Of a stretch of 64,000 bases of DNA, positions 36,755 through 46,188 are shown piece after piece. How positions within the stretch are numbered: the stretch's first letter is position 1; every line of letters begins with the position of its first letter. Origin of the DNA: Clostridia bacterium (GTDB lineage: Bacteria; Bacillota; Clostridia; TANB77; CAG-508); the NCBI GenBank assembly GCA_017510825.1, contig JAFWMA010000019.1, positions 1-64,000 of the forward strand, read 5' to 3'. The position numbers were made by a program, and so were the translations under genes. A model generated the notes under the pieces. It was not told the origin of the DNA and ran no database searches. It saw only the letters and a program-made list of their open reading frames with translations.

Positions 36755-38338
36755 ATGGAATATACTGCACTGTATAGAAGGTTTAGACCCAAAACATTTA
36801 ACGAAATACTAGGTCAAGATCACATTACACAAACCTTAAAAAATCAATTTATTGCAAACAGAGTAGGTCATGCTTATCTTTTTACAGGATGTAGAGGATG
36901 TGGTAAAACCTCTGCTGCAAAAGTATTATCAAGAGCAATAAACTGCTTAAACCCACATGATGGAGAACCATGTAATGAATGTAGCATATGTAAATCGGCT
37001 CTAGATGGATCACTAACAGATATAGTAGAAATGGATGCAGCTTCAAATAATAGTGTAGATGACGTAAGAGCAATTAGAGATGAAGTAAACTTCTTACCAA
37101 CCATTGCTAAATATAGAGTTTATATAATTGATGAGGTTCATATGCTAACAAAAGAAGCGTTTAATGCCCTATTAAAAACTCTAGAAGAGCCACCAAGTCA
37201 CGTGAAGTTTATTTTGGCAACAACAGAACCTCAAAAGCTACCCGCAACAATTTTATCAAGATGCCAAAGATTTGACTTTAAAAGGATAGAAGATACCAAG
37301 ATAGTTGAAAACTTAGAAAAGATATGTAAAGATTGCAATATTAAACACACAAAAGGTGCATTATGCTTAATAGCAGAATTATCTGAAGGTGCAATGAGAG
37401 ATGCTCTATCAATATTAGAAAGATGTGCTCAAGATGGAGAAAACAACATAAACGAAGAAAAAATTAAAATGCTTGTTGGAATACCAGAAACTACTCATAT
37501 AATAAATATTGTAAATAGTATTATAGACTCAAATGAAGAAGAAATATTAAAACAAACAGAAATAATAATAAACGAAGGAAAAGATATAAACAATATAATA
37601 TGGGAAACAATAAAAATCGTGAGAGATTTAATGCTGTTAAAGACAACAGGAAAAATATCTAATACATATAATAAAAAAGAAATAGAAAAAATGAATGAGA
37701 TAGCCTCCAAAACAAACAAAAAAAGACTTCTAAAAATAATATATGAGCTATCCGAATTAGAAAACGAAATAAAATGGTCATCACAAAAAAACATAGTATT
37801 TCAAGTTGGAATACTAAAACTATGTGACGATGATACTATAAACATAGAAGATAGAATAAGTAAAATAGAGAAATATATAAAGACAGGAAATCCAAAGGAA
37901 GACACAACAATTCGCACAAAGCAACCACAAAATGTGGAAAACGAAAATAAAATAAAGAATACTAGCGTAAAGCCACAGAATCATCAAACAAAAAACAAAT
38001 TAGAGTCAACTATTAAACAGTCTAGCAAAAGTGAAAACTTCTGGCAAGATATAATAACAAATCTAAAAGAATCAGGTAGACATTCCTTATATGCTAATTT
38101 AGTAAATTCAAAAGGAAAAATTATTGACGACATGACATTTGGAATTGAATTTCCCAATGGACTTACTCCATTTGGAAAAAGTGTTATTGAAAAACCAGAA
38201 AACATTGAAGAAATAAGAAGACTTGTATCAATTCAATGTAAGAGCGATATGAAAATAAAATTAATAAACGAAAAAGTGAAAAAGGAAAAAGAACCTAACA
38301 ATATAGATATAGGAATAAATATAAATATAATAGAATAA
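36755..38338 (+). CDS. dnaX: DNA polymerase III subunits gamma/tau
   Basis: 527 residues. It is the clamp-loader ATPase. Walker A GCRGCGKTSAAK (about 45-56), the four zinc cysteines in the CLNPHDGEPCNECSIC region, Walker B YIIDEVHMLT and the SRC motif are present. After about residue 360 comes a polar linker and a C-terminal domain, with no sign of an internal frameshift site. It heads the conserved dnaX-ybaB-recR group. Confidence 0.95.
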   Translation: MEYTALYRRFRPKTFNEILGQDHITQTLKNQFIANRVGHAYLFTGCRGCGKTSAAKVLSRAINCLNPHDGEPCNECSICKSALDGSLTDIVEMDAASNNSVDDVRAIRDEVNFLPTIAKYRVYIIDEVHMLTKEAFNALLKTLEEPPSHVKFILATTEPQKLPATILSRCQRFDFKRIEDTKIVENLEKICKDCNIKHTKGALCLIAELSEGAMRDALSILERCAQDGENNINEEKIKMLVGIPETTHIINIVNSIIDSNEEEILKQTEIIINEGKDINNIIWETIKIVRDLMLLKTTGKISNTYNKKEIEKMNEIASKTNKKRLLKIIYELSELENEIKWSSQKNIVFQVGILKLCDDDTINIEDRISKIEKYIKTGNPKEDTTIRTKQPQNVENENKIKNTSVKPQNHQTKNKLESTIKQSSKSENFWQDIITNLKESGRHSLYANLVNSKGKIIDDMTFGIEFPNGLTPFGKSVIEKPENIEEIRRLVSIQCKSDMKIKLINEKVKKEKEPNNIDIGININIIE

Positions 38339-38382
38339 AAAATAATGGAGAAAATAATCTCAAAGAAAGGAAGGGAAGGAAA

Positions 38383-38712
38383 ATGGCTAGAGGAGGATTT
38401 CCAGGAGGATTTGGTGGAATGAACATGAACCAAATTATGAAACAAGCGAAAAAAATGCAAGAAGAAATGGCAAAATCACAAGAGAGTTTAACAAACAAAA
38501 CATTTGAAAGTACAACTGGAGGAGGAGCCGTATTTGTAAAAGTAAATGGCGGGAAAAAAATTGAGGAAATAATAATAAAAAAAGAAGTAATTGACCCAGA
38601 CGATGCAGAAATGTTACAAGATTTAATTATGACATGCGTAAATGATGCTATGGGAAAGGTAGATGAAGCTACAAATGCCGAATTTGGAAAATATAACATT
38701 CCAGGACTATAA
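38383..38712 (+). CDS. ybaB: YbaB/EbfC nucleoid-associated protein
   Basis: 109 residues. A Gly/Met-rich start (FPGGFGGMNMNQIMKQAKKMQEEM) is followed by the conserved TTGGGAVFVKVNGGKKI and a Met-rich C-terminal helix. The family binds DNA as a dimer and is nearly always found between dnaX and recR, as here. Confidence 0.93.
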   Translation: MARGGFPGGFGGMNMNQIMKQAKKMQEEMAKSQESLTNKTFESTTGGGAVFVKVNGGKKIEEIIIKKEVIDPDDAEMLQDLIMTCVNDAMGKVDEATNAEFGKYNIPGL

Positions 38713-38741
38713 AAAAGTAGCTATAGAAAGGAAATAAAAAA

Positions 38742-39341
38742 ATGTCATACTACTCTCCGTCAATTGAAAAGCTAATAGAAAGCTTTGAAAAGCTACCAAG
38801 CATTGGAAACAAGACAGCTGTTAGACTAGCCTTCTATATTTTGAACGCAAGTAAAGGAGAAACTGAAGAATTTATAAAAAGTATTCAAGATGCAAAAAAA
38901 AACCTAAAGTTTTGTTCTAAATGCTACAACATATCTGACACAAATCCTTGCGAAATATGCTCAAATACAAAAAGAGACCAAACTAAAATCTGTGTTGTGG
39001 AAGATGTAAAAGATGTTGTAGCTATTGAAAAAATACATGAATACAAAGGCCTATACCACGTACTACATGGTTCTATTTCTCCAATGGATGGAATTGGACC
39101 AGATGATATAAGAATAAAAGAACTACTAGCTAGATTAATAGGAGAAAAAGTAAAAGAAGTTATTTTAGCTACAAATCCAAAAGTTGAAGGTGAAGCAACT
39201 GCAATGTATATTTCTAAATTAGTAAAACCAATGGGAATAAAAGTAACAAGATTAGCACACGGGATTCCTATAGGTGGAGATTTAGAGTATACCGACGAAT
39301 TTACATTGGGAAAAGCATTGGAAGGTAGAACAGAACTATAA
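38742..39341 (+). CDS. recR: recombination mediator RecR
   Basis: 199 residues. It has the helix-hairpin-helix [15 protein letters not shown], the four-cysteine zinc finger ([16 protein letters not shown]), and a TOPRIM domain with [12 protein letters not shown] and [15 protein letters not shown]. It works with RecF/RecO in gap repair. It lies 30 bp after ybaB. Confidence 0.96.
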   Translation: MSYYSPSIEKLIESFEKLPSIGNKTAVRLAFYILNASKGETEEFIKSIQDAKKNLKFCSKCYNISDTNPCEICSNTKRDQTKICVVEDVKDVVAIEKIHEYKGLYHVLHGSISPMDGIGPDDIRIKELLARLIGEKVKEVILATNPKVEGEATAMYISKLVKPMGIKVTRLAHGIPIGGDLEYTDEFTLGKALEGRTEL

Positions 39342-39356
39342 TAAATGGAGAGATAT

Positions 39357-40487
39357 ATGAAAATAATAATATTTTATGCTTCCTATGGAGGAGGACATCT
39401 TTCAGCAGCAAGATCGATAAAACAATGCATAGAACAAAAGTACAAAGACAACACTATTGAGATGATTGACTGCATGAAATATATTAATACAGGCATAGAA
39501 AAAATGACAACAAATGCTTATAAAATGATGGCAAAAGAAGTTCCTTGGGCATGGGGACAAATATATAAACTATCTGATAAAGGACCAATCTATCACATAA
39601 GCAATTTTAACAATAAAGTTATGTCAATCAAACTGAACAATTTGTTTAAAGAGTTTCAACCAGATATAGTTATTTCAACACATCCATTTAGTACGCAAAT
39701 GACAGCATGGCTAAAACAAATGAAAAAAACAAATTGTAAACTAGCAAGTGTAATGACTGATTTTATGCCACAAAATCAGTGGTTAGTTGGACATAAATAC
39801 ATTGACTGTATATTTGTGTCAAATAAAGAAATGAAAGCTAAAATTGTTGAAAAAGGAATTGATGAAGAAAAAGTACATGTAACAGGAATCCCACTTTCAA
39901 ACAGATTTCTTGAAAACTTTGACCGAGAAAAAATTAAAAAGTCATTTAATTTAGATATGAATAAAAAATCAATATTATTTTTTGGAGGAGGAGAATTTGG
40001 ACTAGGAAAGGATAAAACAGCTAAAATATTAAGCTCATTTCTAGACAATATAGGAAAACGATATCAAATAGTAGTTATTTCTGGAAAAAATGAAAAAATG
40101 CAAGAAAGATTTACAAAACTTGTTAAAGAAAAGAACCAGGAAAGTAATGTTCAAGTATTAGGATATACAAACCAAGTTCCAGAGCTAATGTCTGTTTCTG
40201 ATTTAGTAGTAACTAAACCAGGTGGATTAACTATTACAGAAAGCTTAGCTTCAGGGCTTCCAATAGTTGCAATAAATCCAATACCTGGACAGGAAGAAGA
40301 AAATGCAGAATTTTTAGAGAAAGCAGGAGTAGCAGTTTGGCTAAGGAAACATGACGAACCTGATGACCAAATAGCAGTTTTATTATCGAATCCGGAAAGA
40401 CTGACATCGATGAAATTAAAATCAAAATTAATGGCTAAAAGAAATTCAACAAAGAATATTTGCAAAATTATTTTAAAAAATGCTTGA
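39357..40487 (+). CDS. MGDG-synthase/UgtP-like glycosyltransferase
   Basis: 376 residues, GT-B fold. It has the N-terminal YASYGGGHLSAARS motif of the MGDG synthase group, DIVISTHPFST, and the C-terminal nucleotide-sugar site TKPGGLTITESLASGLPIVAINPIPGQEEENA. Such enzymes glycosylate diacylglycerol to make membrane glycolipids or lipoteichoic acid anchors. ATG at 39357 is preferred because GGAGAG precedes it; the ATG four codons earlier overlaps that site. The acceptor cannot be read from sequence. Confidence 0.88.
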   Translation: MKIIIFYASYGGGHLSAARSIKQCIEQKYKDNTIEMIDCMKYINTGIEKMTTNAYKMMAKEVPWAWGQIYKLSDKGPIYHISNFNNKVMSIKLNNLFKEFQPDIVISTHPFSTQMTAWLKQMKKTNCKLASVMTDFMPQNQWLVGHKYIDCIFVSNKEMKAKIVEKGIDEEKVHVTGIPLSNRFLENFDREKIKKSFNLDMNKKSILFFGGGEFGLGKDKTAKILSSFLDNIGKRYQIVVISGKNEKMQERFTKLVKEKNQESNVQVLGYTNQVPELMSVSDLVVTKPGGLTITESLASGLPIVAINPIPGQEEENAEFLEKAGVAVWLRKHDEPDDQIAVLLSNPERLTSMKLKSKLMAKRNSTKNICKIILKNA

Positions 40488-40510
40488 CAAATGGAAAAAA
40501 ATGGTATAAT
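40484..40510 (+). promoter_or_regulatory. promoter of the 34-residue membrane protein
   Basis: A perfect TTGACA and a perfect TATAAT are 15 bases apart, which is short. Part of it lies in the last codons of the previous gene. Confidence 0.6.
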
Positions 40511-40544
40511 ATATATTACAATAAAAGACATAAAAAGGAGAACA

Positions 40545-40649
40545 ATGATAGTAATATATTTTATACTTTTTTTTTCACTATTTTTTTTAGTCAAAAAAAT
40601 TACCTCGGAAATAATATCCAAAATAATAAACAATAAATTACAGAACTAG
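40545..40649 (+). CDS. 34-residue single-helix membrane protein
   Basis: ATG follows AAAGGAG by five bases. The product is one hydrophobic helix (IVIYFILFFSLFFLV) followed by a basic, polar tail (KKITSEIISKIINN). It has its own strong promoter and ends just before an inverted repeat. No family is recognised; small membrane proteins, toxins of type I modules and regulatory peptides look like this. Confidence 0.5.
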   Translation: MIVIYFILFFSLFFLVKKITSEIISKIINNKLQN

Positions 40650-40655
40650 TTTTTA

Positions 40656-40800
40656 ATTTTGTAGAGGGATTTTTTTCTATTATAAGTCAAACTATAATTT
40701 ATTCCTATAACCCAATCATATTATACCCCTAAAATATGAAATTAAATAAGAATTTTGAAATTAGTGTTGTCCCCCTTAACACAATCAGTCCCTCTACAAT
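40656..40800. other. possible structured RNA or long inverted repeat
   Basis: ttgtagaggga at 40659-40669 is the exact inverse of tccctctacaa at 40789-40799, with about 120 bases between. Inside lies gtgttgtcccccttaacac with self-complementary ends (gtgtt/aacac). The ends could bring together one 145-base RNA. It lies between convergent genes and has no recognised family. Confidence 0.4.
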
Positions 40801-40816
40801 TCAATATAATAACAAT

Positions 40817-41296
40817 TTAATGATGATATCTTTCATTATTGTTAATTTTAAAAGATCTAAAAATCTGTTCTAATAAAAAAACTCTCATTAACTGATGAGG
40901 AAAAGTCATTTTTGAAAAAGATATCATTTCATTACATTTACCCTTTAGTTCACTGCTTAATCCTAAAGATCCCCCAATAATAAATGTTACTTTACTATAA
41001 TTATGCTGTATTTCATTAATATAATTAGCAAAATCTTCAGAGGTATACTGTCTACCATGAGAGTCCAGTACTATATTATATGAAGTTTTATTAGTTTTAT
41101 TAATAATTTGATTACTTTCAAAATCTACAATTTTATTTTGAATAGACGAGTTTAACTTATTAGGTAAAGGTTTATCCGGAAGCTCAGTAATTGTAAAATT
41201 ACAGTATTTACTTAATCTTTTAGTATACTCACTTATAGCATCTCTAAAAAAAGCCTCTTTAACTTTACCAATACATATGACATTTATATGTAACAT
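40817..41296 (-). CDS. rlmH: 23S rRNA pseudouridine-1915 methyltransferase RlmH
   Basis: 159 residues. It is a SPOUT-family methyltransferase acting on the 70S ribosome at helix 69. FIIGGSLGLSSELKGKC (knot region) and KMTFPHQLMRVFLLEQIFRSFKINNNERYHH at the C-terminus are the full family signature. It lies 16 bp downstream of the metallo-hydrolase gene. Confidence 0.96.
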   Translation of the reverse strand: MLHINVICIGKVKEAFFRDAISEYTKRLSKYCNFTITELPDKPLPNKLNSSIQNKIVDFESNQIINKTNKTSYNIVLDSHGRQYTSEDFANYINEIQHNYSKVTFIIGGSLGLSSELKGKCNEMISFSKMTFPHQLMRVFLLEQIFRSFKINNNERYHH

Positions 41297-41311
41297 AAAA
41301 CCTCCAAAAAA

Positions 41312-42100
41312 CTATGCAATATTAATTAAGCTATCAGGTTCTGATCTACTTGCAACACCTAAAGACAATTTATCTAAATTAACCTTACTCGAAATTAATG
41401 ATTCCATAACAGTTTTATAAGCAAGTTCCGGAAAATTATTATGTTGACTAAGATGTCCCAATGTAATATTGTTTATTCCAGAACCAACTAATGAACTAAT
41501 AGCTAATCCAGCATCTTCATTAGATAAGTGACCATTAGGACCCAAAATACGTTTTTTTAATAAGTAAGGGTAATGAGATGATTTAAGCATCTCAGGTTCA
41601 TAGTTTGATTCTAACAATAAGAATGAACTTCCTTGTATAGTACTTAAGATTGAAGAAGTCATATGACCTATATCTGTTGCAATACTAATTTTTTTATCAC
41701 CATGGTTAATAGTAAAACCACAAGGATCGTTTGCATCATGAGGTATTCTAAATGGGAAAATTTCTAAATCTTTAATTTCAAACTTCTCATTTGTTTTAAA
41801 AAGTTTCTTATTATCCTCAGGTATATTTTGCTTAATTCCTTCAAAAGTTTTTTCATTAGCATATATTGGAATATTATATTTTTTACAAATTACCTGCAAT
41901 CCTTTAACATGATCAAGATGTTCATGAGTGAGGATTATTGCATCTATAAGATTAAAGTCAACATTTATGGAGTTTAATGCTTCAGTAACTTTTTTGCAAC
42001 TAACACCACAATCAATAAGTATTTTAGAATTTACAGATTCAACATAAGAACAATTTCCAGAACTTCCACTATATAAATTACAAAAATTAAACATTAACAT
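41312..42100 (-). CDS. walJ: MBL-fold hydrolase WalJ/YycJ
   Basis: About 262 residues. It is a metallo-beta-lactamase-fold protein with NLYSGSSGNCSYVE at the N-terminus and the metal motif THEHLDHVKGL near 60. RIPHDANDPCGF, DIGHM and LLLESNYEPEML are also present. The family (YycJ) is linked to cell division and DNA maintenance and often lies near rlmH. The start is one of two ATGs (42100 or 42094) after GAGGTG; the GTG two codons earlier lies in that site. Confidence 0.88.
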   Translation of the reverse strand: MLMFNFCNLYSGSSGNCSYVESVNSKILIDCGVSCKKVTEALNSINVDFNLIDAIILTHEHLDHVKGLQVICKKYNIPIYANEKTFEGIKQNIPEDNKKLFKTNEKFEIKDLEIFPFRIPHDANDPCGFTINHGDKKISIATDIGHMTSSILSTIQGSSFLLLESNYEPEMLKSSHYPYLLKKRILGPNGHLSNEDAGLAISSLVGSGINNITLGHLSQHNNFPELAYKTVMESLISSKVNLDKLSLGVASRSEPDSLINIA

Positions 42101-42140
42101 TAACACCTCTATTCTTTTAATGTATTAATTATATAATAGT

Positions 42141-42174
42141 TATATAATAGGAAAGTAGAACTTTTCTATTATAA
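42141..42174. repeat. partial interspersed repeat (terminal palindrome only)
   Basis: The sequence tatataataggaaagtaga and its imperfect inverse arm match the 35-base end palindrome of the 149-bp repeats; the remaining 114 bases are missing. Confidence 0.65.
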
Positions 42175-42202
42175 AATAAAAGTGCTGGTATTGCCCCAGC
42201 AT
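42173..42202 (-). terminator. murA terminator
   Basis: On the minus strand ATGCTGG pairs with CCAGCAC around GGCAATA and is followed by TTTTATTTT. Confidence 0.8.
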
Positions 42203-42210
42203 CATAAAAC

Positions 42211-43464
42211 TTAAACTCGTTCAATGTTTGCACCAAGTGCCCTAAACTTATCTTCTATGTGTTCATATCCCCTATCAATATAGTGAATATTATATAATTC
42301 TGAAGTACCATTTGCAACAATTGCAGCAATTAATAATGCTGCCGCTGCCCTCAAATCTGTAGAATAAATAGGAGCACCTGTTAATCCTTTAACTCCCTCA
42401 AAGACAGCTGTTTTTCCTTGTACTGTAATTTGAGCGCCCATTTTATTAAGCTCATTAGTATATTGAAATCTAGAATCCCAAATACTTTCGCTAATAATGC
42501 TTGTACCATTTGCTAAACATAAAGCAACACCTATCTGAGGTTGTAAATCAGTAGGAAATCCAGGATAAGGAAGAGTAATAACATTTGAAGCTTGCAATTT
42601 TTTATTACAAGTTACTCTAATTGAATCATCATATACATCAACACTTACACCCATTTCCAATAATTTAGCAGTCAAACAATCTAAATGTTCTGGTATACAA
42701 TTTTTAACTAAAATATCCCCCCTAGATACAGCTGCGGCAATCATAAATGTTCCAGCCTCAATTTGATCTGGCACTACAGAATATGTATGATTACCCACTA
42801 ATTTATCAACACCATTAATTTTTATTATATCAGTACCAGCGCCAATAATATCAGCACCAACAGAGTTCAAAAAGTTGGCAACATCAACAATGTGAGGTTC
42901 CTTAGCTACATTTGTTAATATAGTTGTTCGTTTAGCCAAAACAGATGCTAAAATCAAATTAATAGTTGCTCCAACTGAAACAACATCAAAATATATTGTG
43001 GTTCCAACAAGTTTTTTAACTTTAGCAGCAATTTTCCCTTGAGTAACATCAACAGAAGCCCCCAATAATTCAAACCCCTTGATATGTTGATCAATTGGTC
43101 TAGCACCTAAATTACACCCGCCTGGTAAACCTACCTCTGCTTTATGACATCTTCCTAATAACGCCCCTAATAAATAATAAGATGCTCTAAATTTACTTGT
43201 CATATCCAAAGGAGCTTGAGTACAATCTAAATCTCTCGCATCAATTCTTAATGTATTTGACTCTATCCATTTTACTTTAGCCCCTAAAGTTTTTAATATT
43301 TTGCAACAAATTTGTACATCACTAATATTTGGAACATTTTCGATTGTAGTTACACCATCTATTAGTAAAGCAGCTGGTAATAGCGCAATAGCAGCATTTT
43401 TAGCTCCACTAATTGAAACTTCACCAGTTAATTTTGTTTTTCCCTTAATAATAAACTTTTCCAA
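42211..43464 (-). CDS. murA: UDP-N-acetylglucosamine 1-carboxyvinyltransferase MurA
   Basis: About 417 residues. It catalyses the first committed step of peptidoglycan synthesis, adding enolpyruvate from PEP to UDP-GlcNAc. GEVSISGAKNAAIALLPAALL (with the conserved Lys), the loop LPGGCNLGARPIDQH with the active-site Cys that fosfomycin modifies, and FPTDLQPQ are visible. A TTG at 43464 gives the usual MEKFIIKG start and lies eight bases after GGGGGA. An ATG five codons upstream (43479) is the alternative. Confidence 0.95.
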   Translation of the reverse strand: MEKFIIKGKTKLTGEVSISGAKNAAIALLPAALLIDGVTTIENVPNISDVQICCKILKTLGAKVKWIESNTLRIDARDLDCTQAPLDMTSKFRASYYLLGALLGRCHKAEVGLPGGCNLGARPIDQHIKGFELLGASVDVTQGKIAAKVKKLVGTTIYFDVVSVGATINLILASVLAKRTTILTNVAKEPHIVDVANFLNSVGADIIGAGTDIIKINGVDKLVGNHTYSVVPDQIEAGTFMIAAAVSRGDILVKNCIPEHLDCLTAKLLEMGVSVDVYDDSIRVTCNKKLQASNVITLPYPGFPTDLQPQIGVALCLANGTSIISESIWDSRFQYTNELNKMGAQITVQGKTAVFEGVKGLTGAPIYSTDLRAAAALLIAAIVANGTSELYNIHYIDRGYEHIEDKFRALGANIERV

Positions 43465-43562
43465 AGTAGATTCCCCCATTTGCAATTTCTAATAAGTTAT
43501 ATCACATTATAAGGAAAAAGACAAGATACTAATCTAAATATATTATTTATTTAAAAAAATAT

Positions 43563-44213
43563 CTAATAATTGTTACAAAATTTTGAAGCAAAATTATTAA
43601 AAGCTTCAACGATTTTAAACTTAATTTCACTTTGTTCATTAGATTTACAAATTAATTCATAATCTTCATTAGATAAACTATTTTCTAATAACAACTTTGA
43701 ATCTTCTGAAATTGACGCAGAATTACTATCAATAAAACATAAAGGAGGAAACATTACACACCACCAATTTCTGCCTTCACAATTTCCAATCTTTACCCTT
43801 AGAGCATCATAATATCCAACAGGAAAACTCACATCTCCATATTTTTTAGTTGGAAAAAAACAATTACCTAATTCAACATCAACACAATAGTTAAACCCAG
43901 AATCTTTAACGATTTGCTGAGCAATATTTTTAAAATCATCAATATGTTCCTGAACAGTTAAAATAGTATTATCTTTTGAATTAGAATTAGAATTAATACT
44001 ATTCATATAGTTAATTAAAGAATCTCTAACTTGATATTTTAATTTTTGATCATCCTCCGAATCACTATTTGCAATTACATGAAACCTTAGAATATTAGAG
44101 GATAAATCAGAAATAACTGAATCCGCATATGATTTTATAGAAAAAAATATAAACAGTAATAATAATACAGAAAGAATAATAACATTTTTATTTAATTTTT
44201 TTATAACTACCAT
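43563..44213 (-). CDS. spoIIR: stage II sporulation protein R
   Basis: 216 residues. It is a secreted forespore signal that activates SpoIIGA processing of pro-sigma-E. It has an N-terminal signal/anchor helix (about 10-30) and the family core: ILRFHVIANSDSEDDQKLKYQVRDSL, LGNCFFPTKKYGDVSFPVGYYDALRVKIG and GRNWWCVMFPPLCFID. This places the organism in an endospore-forming lineage. Confidence 0.95.
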   Translation of the reverse strand: MVVIKKLNKNVIILSVLLLLFIFFSIKSYADSVISDLSSNILRFHVIANSDSEDDQKLKYQVRDSLINYMNSINSNSNSKDNTILTVQEHIDDFKNIAQQIVKDSGFNYCVDVELGNCFFPTKKYGDVSFPVGYYDALRVKIGNCEGRNWWCVMFPPLCFIDSNSASISEDSKLLLENSLSNEDYELICKSNEQSEIKFKIVEAFNNFASKFCNNY

Positions 44214-44310
44214 TATGTATTTTACCTCTTTAATAACAATATAAAATATAATATAATTATCTACAAAAAAAAAAAAATTATACTTTTTTGGAAAAATTTA
44301 TGTAATAGTA

Positions 44311-44339
44311 TTGACACATTTGTAACAATATGGTAATAT
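44311..44339 (+). promoter_or_regulatory. promoter of the gene at 44365
   Basis: A perfect TTGACA, a 17-base spacer and TAATAT lie 25 bp before the start. Confidence 0.8.
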
Positions 44340-44364
44340 TTCCCAAGAAAGGAGAGCGAAACAA

Positions 44365-44805
44365 ATGGAAAAGTCATGTATTTTTTATGCTAGTAAATAT
44401 CATCTTAGTTTAATACTATTAGAATATTTAAAGAATAAAAATACAAAACAATACACAGTAAATACATTTTTAGAAAATGGAATAGAAGAAGAAATAAAAA
44501 AACTAAAGAAAAAGTATAATATAATAAGTAATGATATATATGAGATAAATTTTAAAAAAACAAAAACAATATTGGACAAAACAATAGAATTAAATACAAA
44601 CACAATATTTATAGTTGGAGGGGATAATAATTATATAAAAGAGGCTAATACATACATAAAAAACAAAATCTTTAATTGCCATACAAAAAAGATAGAAATA
44701 ATCAATTGCTTCAATTATAAACAACGAAAAGAATATATAGATAAGATATTAAAAGAAAATAATAAAATTTTATATACAACTGGGTCAAAACAATTGACTA
44801 ATTAA
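44365..44805 (+). CDS. unrecognised 146-residue protein
   Basis: I do not recognise it. It is Lys/Asn/Ile-rich with alternating strands and helices. The segment TIFIVGGDNNYIKEAN looks like a Rossmann-like beta-strand-glycine turn, so a small nucleotide- or ligand-binding fold is possible. It has a good promoter and AAGGAGAG ribosome site and stands alone between spoIIR and the sugar genes. Confidence 0.6.
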   Translation: MEKSCIFYASKYHLSLILLEYLKNKNTKQYTVNTFLENGIEEEIKKLKKKYNIISNDIYEINFKKTKTILDKTIELNTNTIFIVGGDNNYIKEANTYIKNKIFNCHTKKIEIINCFNYKQRKEYIDKILKENNKILYTTGSKQLTN

Positions 44806-44919
44806 GATTAATATTATATTATATGTAATATCTAAAAATTTGTGTATCATTTTTAGTATAATTGGCATGAAGAGTCTAGAGTGGCCGAAGCCTTTAATAT
44901 AAAAGAAAAGGAGAGTAAA

Positions 44920-46164
44920 ATGGAAGAAAAATTAAAACAAGTTAAAGAAGCAACTGAAAAGAATGGTCAAGAGCATCTTCTTAATATTTATAACAAATTA
45001 CCAGATGAAGAAAAAAGACAAGAATTATTAGATGACATTCTTACAGTTGATTTCAAACAAGTAAACAAGCTATATGACATTAGTAAGCAACCACCAGCTT
45101 TTAAAAACTCAGTAATAGAGCCAATAAGTTATGTAGACAAAAGCAAATTATCAAAAACAGAATATGAGGACTATGAAAACATAGGAATTAAAGAAATCAA
45201 AGATGGAAAACTAGCAGTTGTAACTATGGCAGGTGGCCAAGGTACAAGATTAGGACATTCAGGACCAAAAGGAACATTTGATTTGGGATTAGATACACAC
45301 AAATCAATATTTGAAATATTAACAGATACATTAATAGAAGCTAGAAAAGAATATGGAGTTGACATACCATGGTATATAATGACAAGTGAAGAAAATAATG
45401 ACGAAACACAAAAATTCTTTAAAGACCACAATTTCTTTGGATATCCAAAAGACTGTATAACATTTTTTAAACAAGGAAAGTTACCTATGTTAAGTACAGA
45501 TGGCAAACTACTTGTAAATGAAGATGGAAGACTAAAAGAAGCTGCAGACGGACATGGAGGAATTTTTAAATCACTACTAAATGATGGAATGATTTATGAT
45601 ATGAAAGCAAGAAATATAGAATGGGCATTCATTGGAGGAGTCGACAACGTATTAGTTAAACCTGTTGATCCAATCCTTCTAGGACTTTCAATAAAGAAAA
45701 ATGTCTTAGCAGCAGTAAAAAGTATTGTAAAAGCACATCCACACGAAAAAGTTGGAGTGTTTTGCAAACGTGATGGAAAACCAAGTGTAATAGAATATTC
45801 AGAAATATCAAAAGATATGGCAGAAGAATTAGATGAAAACGGTGAACTTAAATATGGAGAGTCAAACACATTATGCAATTTATTTAGTTTAAAAGCAATA
45901 GAAAAAGTTAGTGAAGTAAATTTACCATATCATATAGCTTTTAAAAAAGCATCATACATAGACAAAAACGGAGAAATAGTAAAACCATCAGAGCCTAATG
46001 CATATAAATTTGAAGCATTTTTATTTGATGCTTTCGAAATACTAGACGATATTGCAGTACTTAGAGTTAAAAGAGAAGAAGAATTTGCTCCAGTAAAAAA
46101 TGCAGAAGGAGCAGATTCTCCAGAAACTGCAAGAAAACTTTATTTAGATTTTCATAATAGTTAA
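44920..46164 (+). CDS. UDPGP-family nucleotidyltransferase (UTP-sugar-1-phosphate uridylyltransferase)
   Basis: 414 residues. It belongs to the eukaryote-like UDP-glucose/UDP-GlcNAc pyrophosphorylase family. It has VVTMAGGQGTRLGHSGPKGTF (nucleotide loop), WYIMTSEENNDETQKFF, a GHGGIFKSL substrate motif and GGVDNVLVKPVDP. It makes a UDP-sugar from UTP and a sugar 1-phosphate; glucose or GlcNAc specificity is not clear. ATG at 44920 follows AAGGAGAG; the longer GTG frame is upstream of that site. A phosphoglucomutase follows 24 bp later, supporting a glucose-1-phosphate role. Confidence 0.88.
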   Translation: MEEKLKQVKEATEKNGQEHLLNIYNKLPDEEKRQELLDDILTVDFKQVNKLYDISKQPPAFKNSVIEPISYVDKSKLSKTEYEDYENIGIKEIKDGKLAVVTMAGGQGTRLGHSGPKGTFDLGLDTHKSIFEILTDTLIEARKEYGVDIPWYIMTSEENNDETQKFFKDHNFFGYPKDCITFFKQGKLPMLSTDGKLLVNEDGRLKEAADGHGGIFKSLLNDGMIYDMKARNIEWAFIGGVDNVLVKPVDPILLGLSIKKNVLAAVKSIVKAHPHEKVGVFCKRDGKPSVIEYSEISKDMAEELDENGELKYGESNTLCNLFSLKAIEKVSEVNLPYHIAFKKASYIDKNGEIVKPSEPNAYKFEAFLFDAFEILDDIAVLRVKREEEFAPVKNAEGADSPETARKLYLDFHNS

Positions 46165-46188
46165 TAATTTATATGTTGAGGTGATAAA

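Noticed and set aside
37195-37215. tcacgtgaa core inside dnaX as a parS site
   Set aside because: Only nine central bases fit the 16-bp parS palindrome; the outer bases do not match. No other parS-like site was seen.
36755-38338. Programmed frameshift in dnaX giving gamma
   Set aside because: No A-run slippery site with a following stop in the expected place was seen; the frame is continuous to the tau end.
40656-40800. 6S RNA as identity of the inverted-repeat region
   Set aside because: Length and paired ends would be possible, but I could not see the central bubble and flanking closing stems on either strand.
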